A stretch of DNA of 64,000 nt, taken from the NCBI RefSeq assembly GCF_000516555.1, contig NZ_AZSJ01000007.1:232511-296510 (forward strand), read 5' to 3'. Origin of the DNA: Afipia sp. P52-10 (lineage in GTDB: Bacteria; Pseudomonadota; Alphaproteobacteria; Rhizobiales; Xanthobacteraceae). Of this stretch, positions 9,007 through 18,427 are shown piece by piece. Made by a program: the position numbers and the translations under genes. Every line of letters begins with the position of its first letter. The first letter of the stretch is position 1. The notes beneath the pieces were generated by a model that did no database searches, had not been told where the DNA came from, and was given only the letters and a program-made list of their open reading frames with translations.

Positions 9007-9777
9007 ATGGCAGGAATTCTCGAGGGCAAGGCGGCGCTGGTCACCGGCGGTGCGTCCGGCATCGGTCGGGCGACGTCGCTGGCGATGAGCCGCGAAGGAG
9101 CGCGCGTCGCGGTGGCGGACCGGACGGAAGAGGGCGCGGCAGCGACGGTCGCGCTGATCAACGCCGCCGGCGGCCAGGCGGTTGCCATTGGCGGCGATGT
9201 GACGAGCGAGGCCGACGTCGCGGCGATGGTCGCTCGCACGGTGGCTGCCTTCGGCCGGATCGACTGCGCCTTCAACAATGCCGGCATCGCCGGCAGTGCG
9301 GTCGGACCGGTCGGTCAGCGCACGCACGAATTGAGCGAAGCGTCATTCAACGGCATGCTGGCGGTCAACCTGACCGGCGTCTTTCTCTGCCTGAAGCACG
9401 AAGTCGCGCAGATGCTGAAGCAGGGCGGCGGCGGTGCGATCGTCAACACGGCCTCGATCGCCGGTCTAGTTGGACTGCCGAAAGCCTCGCACTACGTGTC
9501 GGCCAAGCATGGCGTCGTCGGGCTGACGAAGACGGCGGCGATGGAATATGCGCCGGATGGAATCCGCGTGAACTGCGTCAATCCCGGTTACATCAAGACG
9601 CCGATGACCGACGAGACGATGAAGACCCGCTACGATGCGATCATGGCCAAGGTGCCGATGAACCGGCTCGGCGTGCCGGAGGAGATCGCCGAGGCGGTGG
9701 TGTGGATGTGCTCGGAGAAAGCCTCGTTCATGACCGGCGCGTCGCACATCATCGACGGCGGCTATTACGCGGCATGA
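9007..9777 (+). CDS. Short-chain dehydrogenase/reductase
   Basis: This 256-residue classical SDR has TGGASGIGRA for NAD(P) binding at 14-23, D37 after the second strand (VADR) suggesting NAD preference, NNAGIAG near 92, and catalytic Ser (TASIAG), YVSAK near 165 and NPGYIKTPM. The ending ASHIIDGGYYAA is typical of glucose 1-dehydrogenase or 2,5-dichloro-type SDRs, but the substrate is unknown. It has a good ribosome binding site (AAGAAGAGGG) and its own terminator, so it is probably monocistronic. It marks the last undisturbed gene before the accessory island. Confidence 0.88.
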   Translation: MAGILEGKAALVTGGASGIGRATSLAMSREGARVAVADRTEEGAAATVALINAAGGQAVAIGGDVTSEADVAAMVARTVAAFGRIDCAFNNAGIAGSAVGPVGQRTHELSEASFNGMLAVNLTGVFLCLKHEVAQMLKQGGGGAIVNTASIAGLVGLPKASHYVSAKHGVVGLTKTAAMEYAPDGIRVNCVNPGYIKTPMTDETMKTRYDAIMAKVPMNRLGVPEEIAEAVVWMCSEKASFMTGASHIIDGGYYAA

Positions 9778-9785
9778 TGAAGACA

Positions 9786-9814
9786 AAACGGGCAGGGGAC
9801 GAGCCTGCCCGTTT
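9786..9814 (+). terminator. Rho-independent terminator after the SDR
   Basis: AAACGGGCAGG and CCTGCCCGTTT form a perfect 11-bp stem with a 7-base loop, ending in TTT. It lies 8 bases after the SDR stop. It is nearly symmetrical, so it may also stop transcription from the convergent alcohol dehydrogenase gene. Confidence 0.85.
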
Positions 9815-9880
9815 CTCTCGCTTTATATCTTGGCCTTTGTTTGAACAGTATGTGCGGGCAGAACTCGCAGCCTGTCCGGC

Positions 9881-11014
9881 TCAGTTCGTCAGCATGATGC
9901 GGCCAACGACGTGGCCGGCGCGCAGTTCGTCGATCCACTTCTGCGTCTCACCCATCGGCCTTTCCTGCATCGGCGTCGGCTTCACCTTGCCGGCGCGGGC
10001 GAGCGCCATCAGCTCCTTGGCTTCTTCCAGCGTGCCGGTCATGAAGCCCTCGATGGTCATGCGCTTGTAGATCCATTGCACCATCGGCAGGCTGAAGTTG
10101 CCGCCCATCAAGCCGGAGACGACGATCTTGCCGCCGCGCGCGACCGTGGACACCGCAAAGCCCATCGATTTGTCGTTGCCGGCGAAATCGACCACGCCGT
10201 CGAAGCCGCCGTCGGTCTCCTTGAGGATGCGCTTGATCACGTCAGGCTCGGACGGATCGTAGGCCACCGCTGCGCCATTCTTCAGCGCGCTCTCGCGCGC
10301 CGCCGGATTGAGGTCGGCGACGGTGATCGGCTGCTTGAACATCGCCTGGGCCAGCGACAGGCCCATCATGCCGACGCCGCCGAGGCCTATCAGCAGGAGG
10401 TTGCGCTGGCGCGACCGGTCGACCAGCCGCTTCAGCGCGCCGTAGGCGGTGATGCCTGAGCACATCAACGTCGTGTCCACCGGCACTGGATCGTAGTCGA
10501 GCAGATATTTCGCGTCCGGCACCAGGACGTGGGTGGCGAAGCCGCCGTCGATCGATACGCCGAGGAAGCGGTTGCGCGCGCACAGGTTCTCGTCGCCGGC
10601 GAGGCAGTCGCGGCATTTGCCGCAGCCGATCCACGGGAACACCGCCTTCTTCTTGCCGATGATGTCCTTCGGCGCGTCGGGACCGACCTCGTCGACGACG
10701 CCGGCGATCTCGTGGCCGAGGGTGAAGGGCAGGGTCATGCCGCGCGTGGTGTCGAGGCGCTTGCCGCCGCCGAGGTCCGCGTAGCCGTCCTGGATGTGCA
10801 GATCGGAATGGCAGAGGCCGCAGCGCTCGATCCGCACCAGCACCTCAGCCCCTTGCGGCTTCGGCGTGTCGACGACAGTTTCGCAGAGCGGAGCATCGAA
10901 CTTGACGAGTGACTGTCTGCGTACATCGATGACGGTCGATATGCCCCCGCAGGAAACGTTCGAGTTCGCTTTGGCTTCGGAGACGTGCCGGTATCCGATC
11001 CGGTGTTTTTCCAC
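9881..11014 (-). CDS. Zinc-dependent alcohol dehydrogenase, 5' end at prophage junction
   Basis: This medium-chain alcohol dehydrogenase has the catalytic zinc site CGLCHSDLH and GHE (TLGHEIAG), the structural zinc cluster CGKCRDCLAGDENLC, and the NAD fold GLGGVGMMG. The reaction would be NAD(P)-dependent oxidation of an alcohol or reduction of an aldehyde; the substrate is unknown. Recognisable homology begins at about VIDVRRQSLVKFD (near 10930). The 27 residues before it come from DNA that reads on the other strand as phage tail protein. The only in-frame start codon upstream is GTG 11014. The native start was probably lost at the junction, so expression or the N-terminus may be altered. 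Confidence 0.82.
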   Translation of the reverse strand: MEKHRIGYRHVSEAKANSNVSCGGISTVIDVRRQSLVKFDAPLCETVVDTPKPQGAEVLVRIERCGLCHSDLHIQDGYADLGGGKRLDTTRGMTLPFTLGHEIAGVVDEVGPDAPKDIIGKKKAVFPWIGCGKCRDCLAGDENLCARNRFLGVSIDGGFATHVLVPDAKYLLDYDPVPVDTTLMCSGITAYGALKRLVDRSRQRNLLLIGLGGVGMMGLSLAQAMFKQPITVADLNPAARESALKNGAAVAYDPSEPDVIKRILKETDGGFDGVVDFAGNDKSMGFAVSTVARGGKIVVSGLMGGNFSLPMVQWIYKRMTIEGFMTGTLEEAKELMALARAGKVKPTPMQERPMGETQKWIDELRAGHVVGRIMLTN

Positions 11015-12121
11015 GACGGCGGACCTCCAGGACTATTTGACGGCGCGACACATCGGGGCAATGGGATCGCGTGGGCGTCGCTGTACTGCGAAGGAACCGG
11101 GTTCTCCGCACAGCAAATAACGCAGGTTTACCCGCGAGGTCTGCCTGTGCTGTCCGTTGTTGCTGATTGCGCTCCGGTCTGGGACCCGCGCGATCCGGCT
11201 CAATCGCGCGCAAACCCGTCGACGTGGCAGATCAGTTACAACCCTATTCTCCATCTGATCGACTACATCACTGAGCCTGACGGAGGTCTCGGGCTCGAAT
11301 ACGAAACCGTAATTGAGCCGGTGCTTAACGCATGGATGGCCGAGGCTGACTTATGCGATGAGCGCGTTGCAACCGCGAGCGGAGGGACTGAGCCGCGCTA
11401 CACCTCGAACGGCTGGTATCAGTTCGATAACGAGCCAAAGGACGTTATCAACGCGATCTTGGCGACATGCGACGGGTGGCTTGCCGAGGCGGGTGACGGA
11501 ACGCTTGCCGTCAAGGTCGGCGTGTACCGCGAACCGACTGTCACGCTTACTCAGAACGAGATTTTTGACTTCAGCTTGAGTTACGGCCAGCCGGACGAGC
11601 AGGCTGTAAACTAGTTGGACATCTCCTATACGGACCCGAACCAAAACTATGTACAGGTGCAGCTCGAGCCGCTCCAGGATGAAGGTGCGATTACGGCTTC
11701 TGGCGTTGTCCGCGCGCAGACGCTCGACCTGAAGTGGACGCAAACGAATTCCCAAGCAAGCCGCCTTGGCTACCGTGCCATGCAGCGGCTGAACCCATCG
11801 TTGACGGGCTCGTTCTCTACTGGGCTTTCGGGACTTCGTGCGCTCGGTGAGCGGTGGGTCAGGGTCCAGTATCCTTTCGTGTCCGGCCTGCAGGATGATG
11901 TGATTGAGATCCAGCCCGGGACGAAGATCGACCTTGTGAATGGTCGCATCACCTTCAAGTTCAATCGCATCTCGGAAGACGACATCGAAGCCTACGACCC
12001 GGACGAGAATGAAATTCCGCAACCCCCGGTGCCGCCGTTCGTAGGTGAAGAGCTCATTCTAAAACGCGAAGACGGCTCGCTGTACGTCCGTGAGGACGGC
12101 TTCGCTTTGCTCAGGGAATAA
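10937..12121 (+). pseudogene. Phage tail tip (host specificity J-like) protein, 5'-truncated with amber stop
   Basis: The frame resembles the C-terminal third of lambda J-type tail tip proteins: RGNGIAWASL, VYPRGLPVLSVVADC, VWDPRD, then NPILHLIDYITEPDGGLGLE, and fibronectin-like strands later. Tail tip proteins usually exceed 1000 residues; about 390 codons remain. The frame is open from 10913, but the meaningful sequence begins near 10937, at the junction with the alcohol dehydrogenase. A TAG at 11612-11614 interrupts the same frame. Downstream codons (LDISYTDPNQNYVQVQ) continue the protein without a shift to 12121. The first possible start in the fragment is GTG 10985. It is most likely a non-functional remnant. 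Confidence 0.78.
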
Positions 12122-12123
12122 CC

Positions 12124-13229
12124 ATGGCAGGGAAAATCTCGGACGATCCGGACAAGATCGTAGCCGGAACGGACAAGCTCGCTGGCGCCGCAAGTGGCGC
12201 GAACTACGGAATCCTGATTTCATCCGTCGCCACTTATCTGGGAGCCTGACCGAAGCGCTCACGAATAAGACGATCAATGCGGCGAGCAACACGATCAGCA
12301 ATCTAACGACCGCGATGTTTGCCGCGAACGTCATCGACAATGACGGCTCGTTAGCGGCGAATAGCTCGACAAGGTTGCCGACGCAGGCCGCCGTGAAGTC
12401 CGCAATCGACGCTCTGCTGAATGCAAGCAACGCCGAGCAGTTCAAAGGGTCGATCGATTGCTCTGCGAACCCGAACTACCCAGCCGCTGAGGCCGGATAT
12501 GTCTATCGCGTAAGTGTGGCGGGCAAGATTGGAGGGGCGTCAGGAATCAATGTTGAGGTCGGCGATCGTTTGCAATGTATCGTGGACGGGTCGGCGTCTG
12601 GCAATCAGGCGACCGTTGGCGCGAACTGGTGGATCACGCAGGCAAACATTGACGGTGCTGTCGTCGGACCGTCAAGCTCTGTAGACAATGTGTTGGCGCG
12701 TTTCGACGGAACGTCCGGAAAGGTTATCCAAGGATCGCCGGTTGTCGTGGCTGATACGACTGGGGCGCTTTCGCGATCAGGTGGGGGCGGAGTCCCAGTT
12801 CAAGGCACCAATACGAACGATAACGCCGCAGCCGGCGATATGGGAGAGCATGTATCTGCGTCGCGCGGGTTCGGCTCCGCATTGGCACTTACGTCAGGGG
12901 CTGCTGCCGACGTAACGTCTATCTCTCTCGCGCCTGGGGATTATGAGGTCGTTGGAGCCGTTGCCTTTTTGGGCGATGCTGCAACCAGCTGTAGTGTTCA
13001 TCAAGCAGGCATTTCAACGGCCAGTGCGACGCTTCCCGGGACTGGCCTTTTTGCCGCCTTCACCAACGGCGGCACAATATTCACGACTGGTGCAGGTCCG
13101 GCCTACAACGTGGGCCCCGTCAGAATTTCGCTAAGCGTGACGACCACCATCTACTTCGTAGGGCAGGCTGTATTTAGTGGCGGCACCATGTCCGTCTACG
13201 GCTCAATCCGCGCGCGTCGGGTTCGATAG
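12124..13229 (+). pseudogene. Phage tail fibre protein with single-base frameshift
   Basis: ATG 12124, two bases after the tail tip stop, encodes MAGKISDDPDKIVAGTDKL and continues to LISSVATYLGA before a TGA at 12247. The remainder lies in the -1 frame: SLTEALTNKTINAASNT, then TRLPTQAAVKSAIDALL, then AEAGYVYRVSVAGKIGGAS, all characteristic of tail fibre repeats and shaft regions. Restoring one G in CTGGGAGCC at 12239-12246 would join TYLG to SLTEALTNKT. The open frame 12090-13229 that covers the distal part has an artificial N-terminus. The C-terminal 110 residues (SGAAADVTSISLAPGDYEV onward) look like a beta-sandwich head domain. Confidence 0.72.
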
Positions 13230-13263
13230 CGCATCTTGGTTCCTACATGAAAGAGAATGACAA

Positions 13264-15764
13264 ATGACCGATCTGTCGGCAGCTGAGGTCTTCCGCGACT
13301 TTAACGTACAGAGCCTTCCGGCAAGCGGCCCGCATAAGCCGGTGAAGCGCGAAGTTGTGGCGCTTCTTACGGGGATGGATGATAGAATTGCGGCAGGCTT
13401 CGCCGCATCGGGCTTGGGATATGTGTCGCGAGCGGCTCTTTTTGCGAATCTGGTCCCGGTTGCGAATTCGCTTGCTCAGGTCCGCGGGGACGGCACGGCT
13501 GCCTACAACGGCTATTACAAAAAAAAATCGGTTCCAGTGGAGTCGGGTCGTGGTTGCGTATTGCTGACCTCGCAGGAGATTACGCTTTGATCGTAACCGG
13601 CGGCACGCCGAACGCGATCGAAGCAACCGTCATTCCAGGTCTTCCGACTGCGCCTGGACAGCACATCTACATTCTTGTGCCGACTTCGACGAACACGGGG
13701 CCCGTCACGATTTCCGTTGAAGGCGAGCCCGCCGTTCCGATCAAAAGCACCTTCGGGACCGATCTCTCAGCGAACTCGATTCTGGCGGATGTGCCGCAGC
13801 TCTTGGTCTGGTCAGTTGACCACTACGCACTCTTGACGCCGGCTGCGGTTGATGCTGACGCGATACTAGCCACCGTGGTGGCTGCGAAGGATGACGCGGA
13901 GGATGCCCGTGATGCTGCGGTCGCAGCCGCAGCTGGCGTTAGCCTCCCGTCCATCGTGAGCGGTAGCGCCGGCAAGGTGCTGCAGGTTAATGCGGGTGAG
14001 ACGGCGCACGAGCTGGTCTCTGTCGCTGATGTGGCGGCGCGCACCTTTGGCCTGAAGGCGCTTCTGTCGGCGGCAGACTGGGCGGATGTGCGAGATGCAA
14101 CGAATGTCCGCGATATCGCATCCCCGTTGAATGCGCGCATTGCCGAGCTCGCTGGAACCTACCCGGGCTGCACGATCGATGCAACCGCGTGGCGAGGTGA
14201 GACGGTAGCTGAAGTTGACCTGTTTAATGGTATTACCGCGGCGAATATCCGCCTGATTACCGGCAAGCTTACGTTGCGGAAAGAAATGAACCAAGGTGTT
14301 GCTGGCTCCGGTGCATTCCGGCGGCCATCGTATCTCCATTGGGAGATGCATGGCACTGTCATAAAGCCGCTAACCGCGATCACTGGGAATGTTGCCAGCC
14401 CGAACGATTCTGAAAAGTCGATGGTGTCGAGTTGGCTTGGACAGACGACTGGTACCGGTGCCTTCAACCAAAAGACGGTCACGGTCGATAATCCGGCAAT
14501 CTTCAATGTGGGTGCGCGTATTGCCATCGAAGGACTCTCGGCAGATTCGACGGTCGCCTATAATCTATCGGGTAACATCGACTCCAGTACTTTGACGATC
14601 AATCTGAGCGGGAGCACTTTGCACACTATCAATGGGGGGCATGTGTACGTTCAGATCGACAACGAGATCATCCTAGGCGCGATCTCTACCGGAGGCGTGA
14701 TGACGGTTGCACAACGTGGGGCAAACGGCAGCACGGCTGCATCCCATACTTCCGGAACGCCGGTTTACTGGAGCAACTCTCTTGTCACTACCGTCATGTC
14801 GGTTGTTGGTAGTGTAGTAACCGTATCTGACGCATTTCCAAATCACTTCACGGATGCGGTGATTCACGTTGGAGCCATCGGACACAAGGTGTCTGGTGAA
14901 TATCTCATCGACGGAGAATTTGATGAAGGGACGGGCAGTCCATCTGCGTTCTATCAATGCATGGGGTCTGTGCTGAGCACTGGCTGCACGGTGTCAGGTC
15001 GCGGAGTTCTCCGTCGCGCGCCGTTTGCTGGCCTGTTCGAATATGCCTCAGCTTACAATAAGATCAGCTTGGATGAAGTTGCGACGATTGGCCGGCCATC
15101 GTCTAACCTCGGGGGCGGGATTTGGATTTTCGGCCAGAATCTTCGAACCAAAGTTCGTTGCGCGCGACTCCAGAATACGGTGAATGCATGCTTCATAGAC
15201 GACAAGTCTGAAAGCGCTGGCCTGTTCGGTCTTGAGCGACCGAACAATCAGTGTTCGATTAGCATTGAATGTGCGACAAACCTTGCCAACGGATTCGGTA
15301 TCTCTGGGTCCCGCGACAGCCGTATCCGGTTTGGCTTCCTCAGTGCCGACGTCGCCGGAACGATCAACAACAACGAAGGTCAGCGAACGTCGCTCCTTCC
15401 TGACATTCGGAACAATGTCGTAACGATCGAATCCGATGCATGTGGTTCAGGGGCGAGCGGAGACGTTCTGAACAAAGACGGAAACCGGGTTCGGCGGTTA
15501 TCTCTGAGTGAGTTTCTAACTCAGGTTATGCTCGGCTCTACCAACATTCCTGCCAACGGTGCCAATGATGTCAACTTCAGTGTCCCCGGTTCGAAGGTTG
15601 GGGCCGCAGTAAGTGTGACGCCTCTCTTCGCCCCGCTCGGTGGGATTGCTGTCGCCTATGCTTACGTAGTGGCGCCGGACTCGGTGAAGGTCGGCTTCAC
15701 TAACTCGAGTGGGGGAGACCTTGCAGTCGCTGGAAATCTTTTGATTTCGGTACGGAATGGATAG
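13264..15764 (+). pseudogene. Tail spike/fibre protein split at a run of nine A
   Basis: Two overlapping frames make one protein. 13264-13590 (MTDLSAAEVFRDFNVQSLPA, then YNGYYKKK) runs into nine consecutive A at 13519-13527. The continuation GSSGVGSWLRIADLAGDY and the following 730 residues lie in the -1 frame to 15764. A length change in the A run, or slippage on it, would restore a spike of about 830 residues. The distal part (residues about 400-700, with many short beta strands and GFGISGSRDSRIRFG) resembles a beta-helix receptor-binding or depolymerase spike. An Ala-rich helix (AKDDAEDARDAAVAAAAGV) resembles the trimerising stalk. Read conventionally it is broken. Regulated slippage is the alternative. 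Confidence 0.68.
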
Positions 15765-15770
15765 TCGCAC

Positions 15771-17123
15771 TCAATCAACCCGGCCGATGGCGATGCGGCG
15801 AGCGAGGAGTCCCCAACCTAGTGCGGGGAGCGGCCAGAATATAGCTTTCGTGGTCGCGACCAAAAATAAGCAGAAAGCGCCAAAATAGAGTGTTGCAAGC
15901 CAGAGAGGGTCGTTTTTTCCTTTCAAGACGATCTGATGAGCGGCGACCAACGGAGGGGCTGCGCAAAGCGTAACGTAGACCAGAAATGCCACAATTCCGA
16001 ACTGCCTCCATGCAGAGAGGGCATTGTGGATGTATGATCCGATCGGGTAGTTATTCTTTGTCTGACCTCCATAGACGCCGAAAAATGGGGACGATTTGAT
16101 GTCGTCCCATCCGCGGGTAAGCATCTGCTTTCGGAACGACCATGACTCAGATTGCGACAGGTCGATAATCGTCGTTTGTCGCGCAATATCGAGAGTGTAA
16201 TCGGACGATCTATCGTGCTGCATCTTTGGTGGTGCGGTGGGTTCATCGGTCTTTGTCGGTGGTGCGGTGGGTTCATCGGTCTTTGTCGGTGGTGCGGTGA
16301 CATGCTTCTGCTGTGCCCCAGAAAGAACGTCCGCGATGAGTGGAGGCAAGTAGAGTACTGATACAGTCAGCGCGATCAGGACGACGAGTCCTGTTGCGAC
16401 GGTCAGAAAGCGTCCTCTAATGGCTGTAACGACAATCCAGATCAGAACAAGAAGGCCATATCCGTAAAAGTCGCTTCGTGATCCAAGAATTAGAAGGGTT
16501 GTAAATCCAACTGCCAACACTACTGGCTCAATCCAGGAGCCCCAATTAAGGCTTAGGGCCAAAATGGCAGTGGCTACGAATGCAAGCGCGAATCCTTGGT
16601 ATTCCGCAACTCCAACTGGTGCGTTAAAGCGCTTGGTGGCGATGAACTGGAGTGTTTGTGGATCGATGGCTACAATCGCAAGTCCAGCCATCGCAAAGAG
16701 GCAGATCGTAGTGGCATTGCGTAGTGTAGCTGCCGCAGAGACGAAGTAGCCTATAAGGTAGAGTGAGACCAGGGTCACAGTGGTTGTTGCGGCGTGTACC
16801 GCGACTGCCGGGTTTCGCTGAAAGTCTTCTCCAAGAAAGTAGTGATAGACGATACAAAAAGAAATGATCGCAACGAGAGTCCCAAACAGTGCGTGTATCG
16901 TTAACTGCGTCCCGGCGATCGGCTTTGAAAGCAGAAACGTAACTCCAAGCGACACCGCAGCCGCTAGACAGCCAAGGATAAACCATCCTTTTATCGCCAG
17001 GGGAATCAGGCCAGCGGCAGCAAAGTAATGGTAGAAGTAGTAGCCGGGAAAAACTATAAGGAAGGCTGCAAGAGCGAGTTTTTCGGCAAACCTGCTTTGG
17101 GGGGCGATGGGGATTATTGTCAT
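15771..17123 (-). CDS. O-antigen ligase/polymerase-like membrane protein (Wzy_C type)
   Basis: This 450-residue protein has about eleven hydrophobic segments and one large loop at about 275-345, the architecture of the O-antigen ligase/Wzy superfamily. After the loop come RGWDDIKSSPFFGVYGG and SYIHNALSAWRQFGIVAF. They match the pattern (H-N near the end of the periplasmic loop) seen in WaaL/Wzy_C proteins that transfer lipid-linked glycans. The loop carries a tandem TAPPTKTDEP repeat. The stop lies 6 bases from the convergent stop of the spike gene. Lower G+C than the core suggests foreign origin. Whether it ligates or polymerises cannot be told. Confidence 0.72.
   Translation of the reverse strand: MTIIPIAPQSRFAEKLALAAFLIVFPGYYFYHYFAAAGLIPLAIKGWFILGCLAAAVSLGVTFLLSKPIAGTQLTIHALFGTLVAIISFCIVYHYFLGEDFQRNPAVAVHAATTTVTLVSLYLIGYFVSAAATLRNATTICLFAMAGLAIVAIDPQTLQFIATKRFNAPVGVAEYQGFALAFVATAILALSLNWGSWIEPVVLAVGFTTLLILGSRSDFYGYGLLVLIWIVVTAIRGRFLTVATGLVVLIALTVSVLYLPPLIADVLSGAQQKHVTAPPTKTDEPTAPPTKTDEPTAPPKMQHDRSSDYTLDIARQTTIIDLSQSESWSFRKQMLTRGWDDIKSSPFFGVYGGQTKNNYPIGSYIHNALSAWRQFGIVAFLVYVTLCAAPPLVAAHQIVLKGKNDPLWLATLYFGAFCLFLVATTKAIFWPLPALGWGLLARRIAIGRVD
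16231..16300 (-). repeat. 30-bp tandem repeat inside the ligase-like gene
   Basis: Two identical 30-base units (16231-16260 and 16261-16290) are followed by 9 of the next 10 bases of a third. They encode TKTDEPTAPP twice in the periplasmic loop. Perfect identity at 30 bases suggests recent expansion and possible length variation. Confidence 0.9.
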
Positions 17124-17185
17124 CTCGATTCTTGAATGAGCGTTGATTAGAGGCGATTGTTAGCAAATTTCCATGTGGGATCAAC

Positions 17186-18427
17186 ATGCGGGTGCTCTAC
17201 GTTGATGGGGTGGGGCCTTTTGGTGGCGCGTCCCGAAGTCTATTCGAAGCAATCAGAGCTCTGCCTTCCGGCTCTGTTGAAGGCTATTTCCTAGCTGCGG
17301 AAGGTACGGCACTCGATTACTACCGGCGGGTCGCGAAGGACGTGGTGGTCACGCGCGGGTTAACGCGCTTCGACAACACGCAATATAGCCACTATCGCGG
17401 TGCTCGCTGGCTCGTGCTGCTGCGAGAAGCTTTTCACATGCCATTTACGCTTGCTTGCATCCTCCGCGCAAAGGCGAAGTGGCGTAGTGTCGATGTGATA
17501 CACGTGAATGAAATTACAGAGATCATTCCAGGACTAATCGCGAAGACGCTGTTCCGAGCTCCGGTGATCGTTCATGTAAGATCGCCGCAGCGTAAGGATG
17601 AGCGAAGCATAAGGTCGAGAGCAATTCATTGTCTGCTTCGTTCGAATGTGGCGGCGGTGGTTGCGATCGACGAAACGGTCAGGTCGTCCCTTCCGGCCGA
17701 TATTGATGTAGATGTCATACATAATTCATTCACTCCTCTATCCGACGTCCAAGATGCCGACTTTCGGAACAAGTTGGGCCAAACGCTAACCGGAGGGCTG
17801 TTCACTGTTGGATATGTTGGCAGTCTGCATACGTTAAAGGGAATAGAAGATCTGGTTGAGGCGGCAAAGATCGTTTGCAGCAGGCGGGATGATGTTCAAT
17901 TTGCCATTGTCGGTGGAGTAACTGGTAACGACCGAAGCGCCAAAGCGAAGATGTTAGGAGCGTTTCGTTTAGGTCAGAATGTGGCCACCAATGTTATAAA
18001 CAAGGTCCATGCATATGGTCTCGGATCGCGCTTCCATTTGCTGGGGCCGACAAACGACATAACATCCGCTTATAATGCGTTCGATGTTTTGGCCTTTCCG
18101 TCGCACTTGAACGCGGTAGGGAGGCCCGTTTTTGAGGCCGCGTTTGCAGAAGTTCCAAGTATCGTCGCAATAAAAGATCCTAAGCCGGATACCTTGGTGC
18201 ATGGAGAAACCGGCCTTTCCGTTCCCGATAAATCCCCTGAAGCGATTGCGGATGCAATCTGCTTTCTCGCAGATCGGAGAGATGAAGCGGCGAGGATGGG
18301 ACGGAATGCCCGGGCACTTGCAGAAATAAACTTTGGCGCAAAGTCAAACTCGGCACGTCTTCTGGAGATTTATCGTCGGGTGCATCAAGGCGAGGTTGCC
18401 GGAGGGGCGACACGCCCAACCACATAG
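17186..18427 (+). CDS. Glycosyltransferase family 4
   Basis: This 413-residue GT-B glycosyltransferase would transfer a sugar from a nucleotide-sugar donor to a lipid-linked or glycan acceptor at the cytoplasmic membrane face. The N-terminal domain has YVDGVGPFGGASRSL and DVIHVNEITEIIPG. The C-terminal donor domain has VGYVGSLHTLKGIEDLVEA and ends in the family loop PSHLNAVGRPVFEAAFAEVP followed by HGETGLSVPDKSPEAIADAI. The E-(x7)-E motif appears as GRPVFEAAFAEVPS with Phe and Glu in usual places. It is divergent from the ligase-like gene (62 bases) and its 3' end overlaps the convergent next gene by 43 bases. Confidence 0.87.
   Translation: MRVLYVDGVGPFGGASRSLFEAIRALPSGSVEGYFLAAEGTALDYYRRVAKDVVVTRGLTRFDNTQYSHYRGARWLVLLREAFHMPFTLACILRAKAKWRSVDVIHVNEITEIIPGLIAKTLFRAPVIVHVRSPQRKDERSIRSRAIHCLLRSNVAAVVAIDETVRSSLPADIDVDVIHNSFTPLSDVQDADFRNKLGQTLTGGLFTVGYVGSLHTLKGIEDLVEAAKIVCSRRDDVQFAIVGGVTGNDRSAKAKMLGAFRLGQNVATNVINKVHAYGLGSRFHLLGPTNDITSAYNAFDVLAFPSHLNAVGRPVFEAAFAEVPSIVAIKDPKPDTLVHGETGLSVPDKSPEAIADAICFLADRRDEAARMGRNARALAEINFGAKSNSARLLEIYRRVHQGEVAGGATRPTT

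Noticed and set aside
12230-12252. Programmed -1 frameshift in the tail fibre gene
   Set aside because: The local sequence CTGGGAGCC does not match an X-XXY-YYZ slippery heptamer. A one-base loss is simpler.
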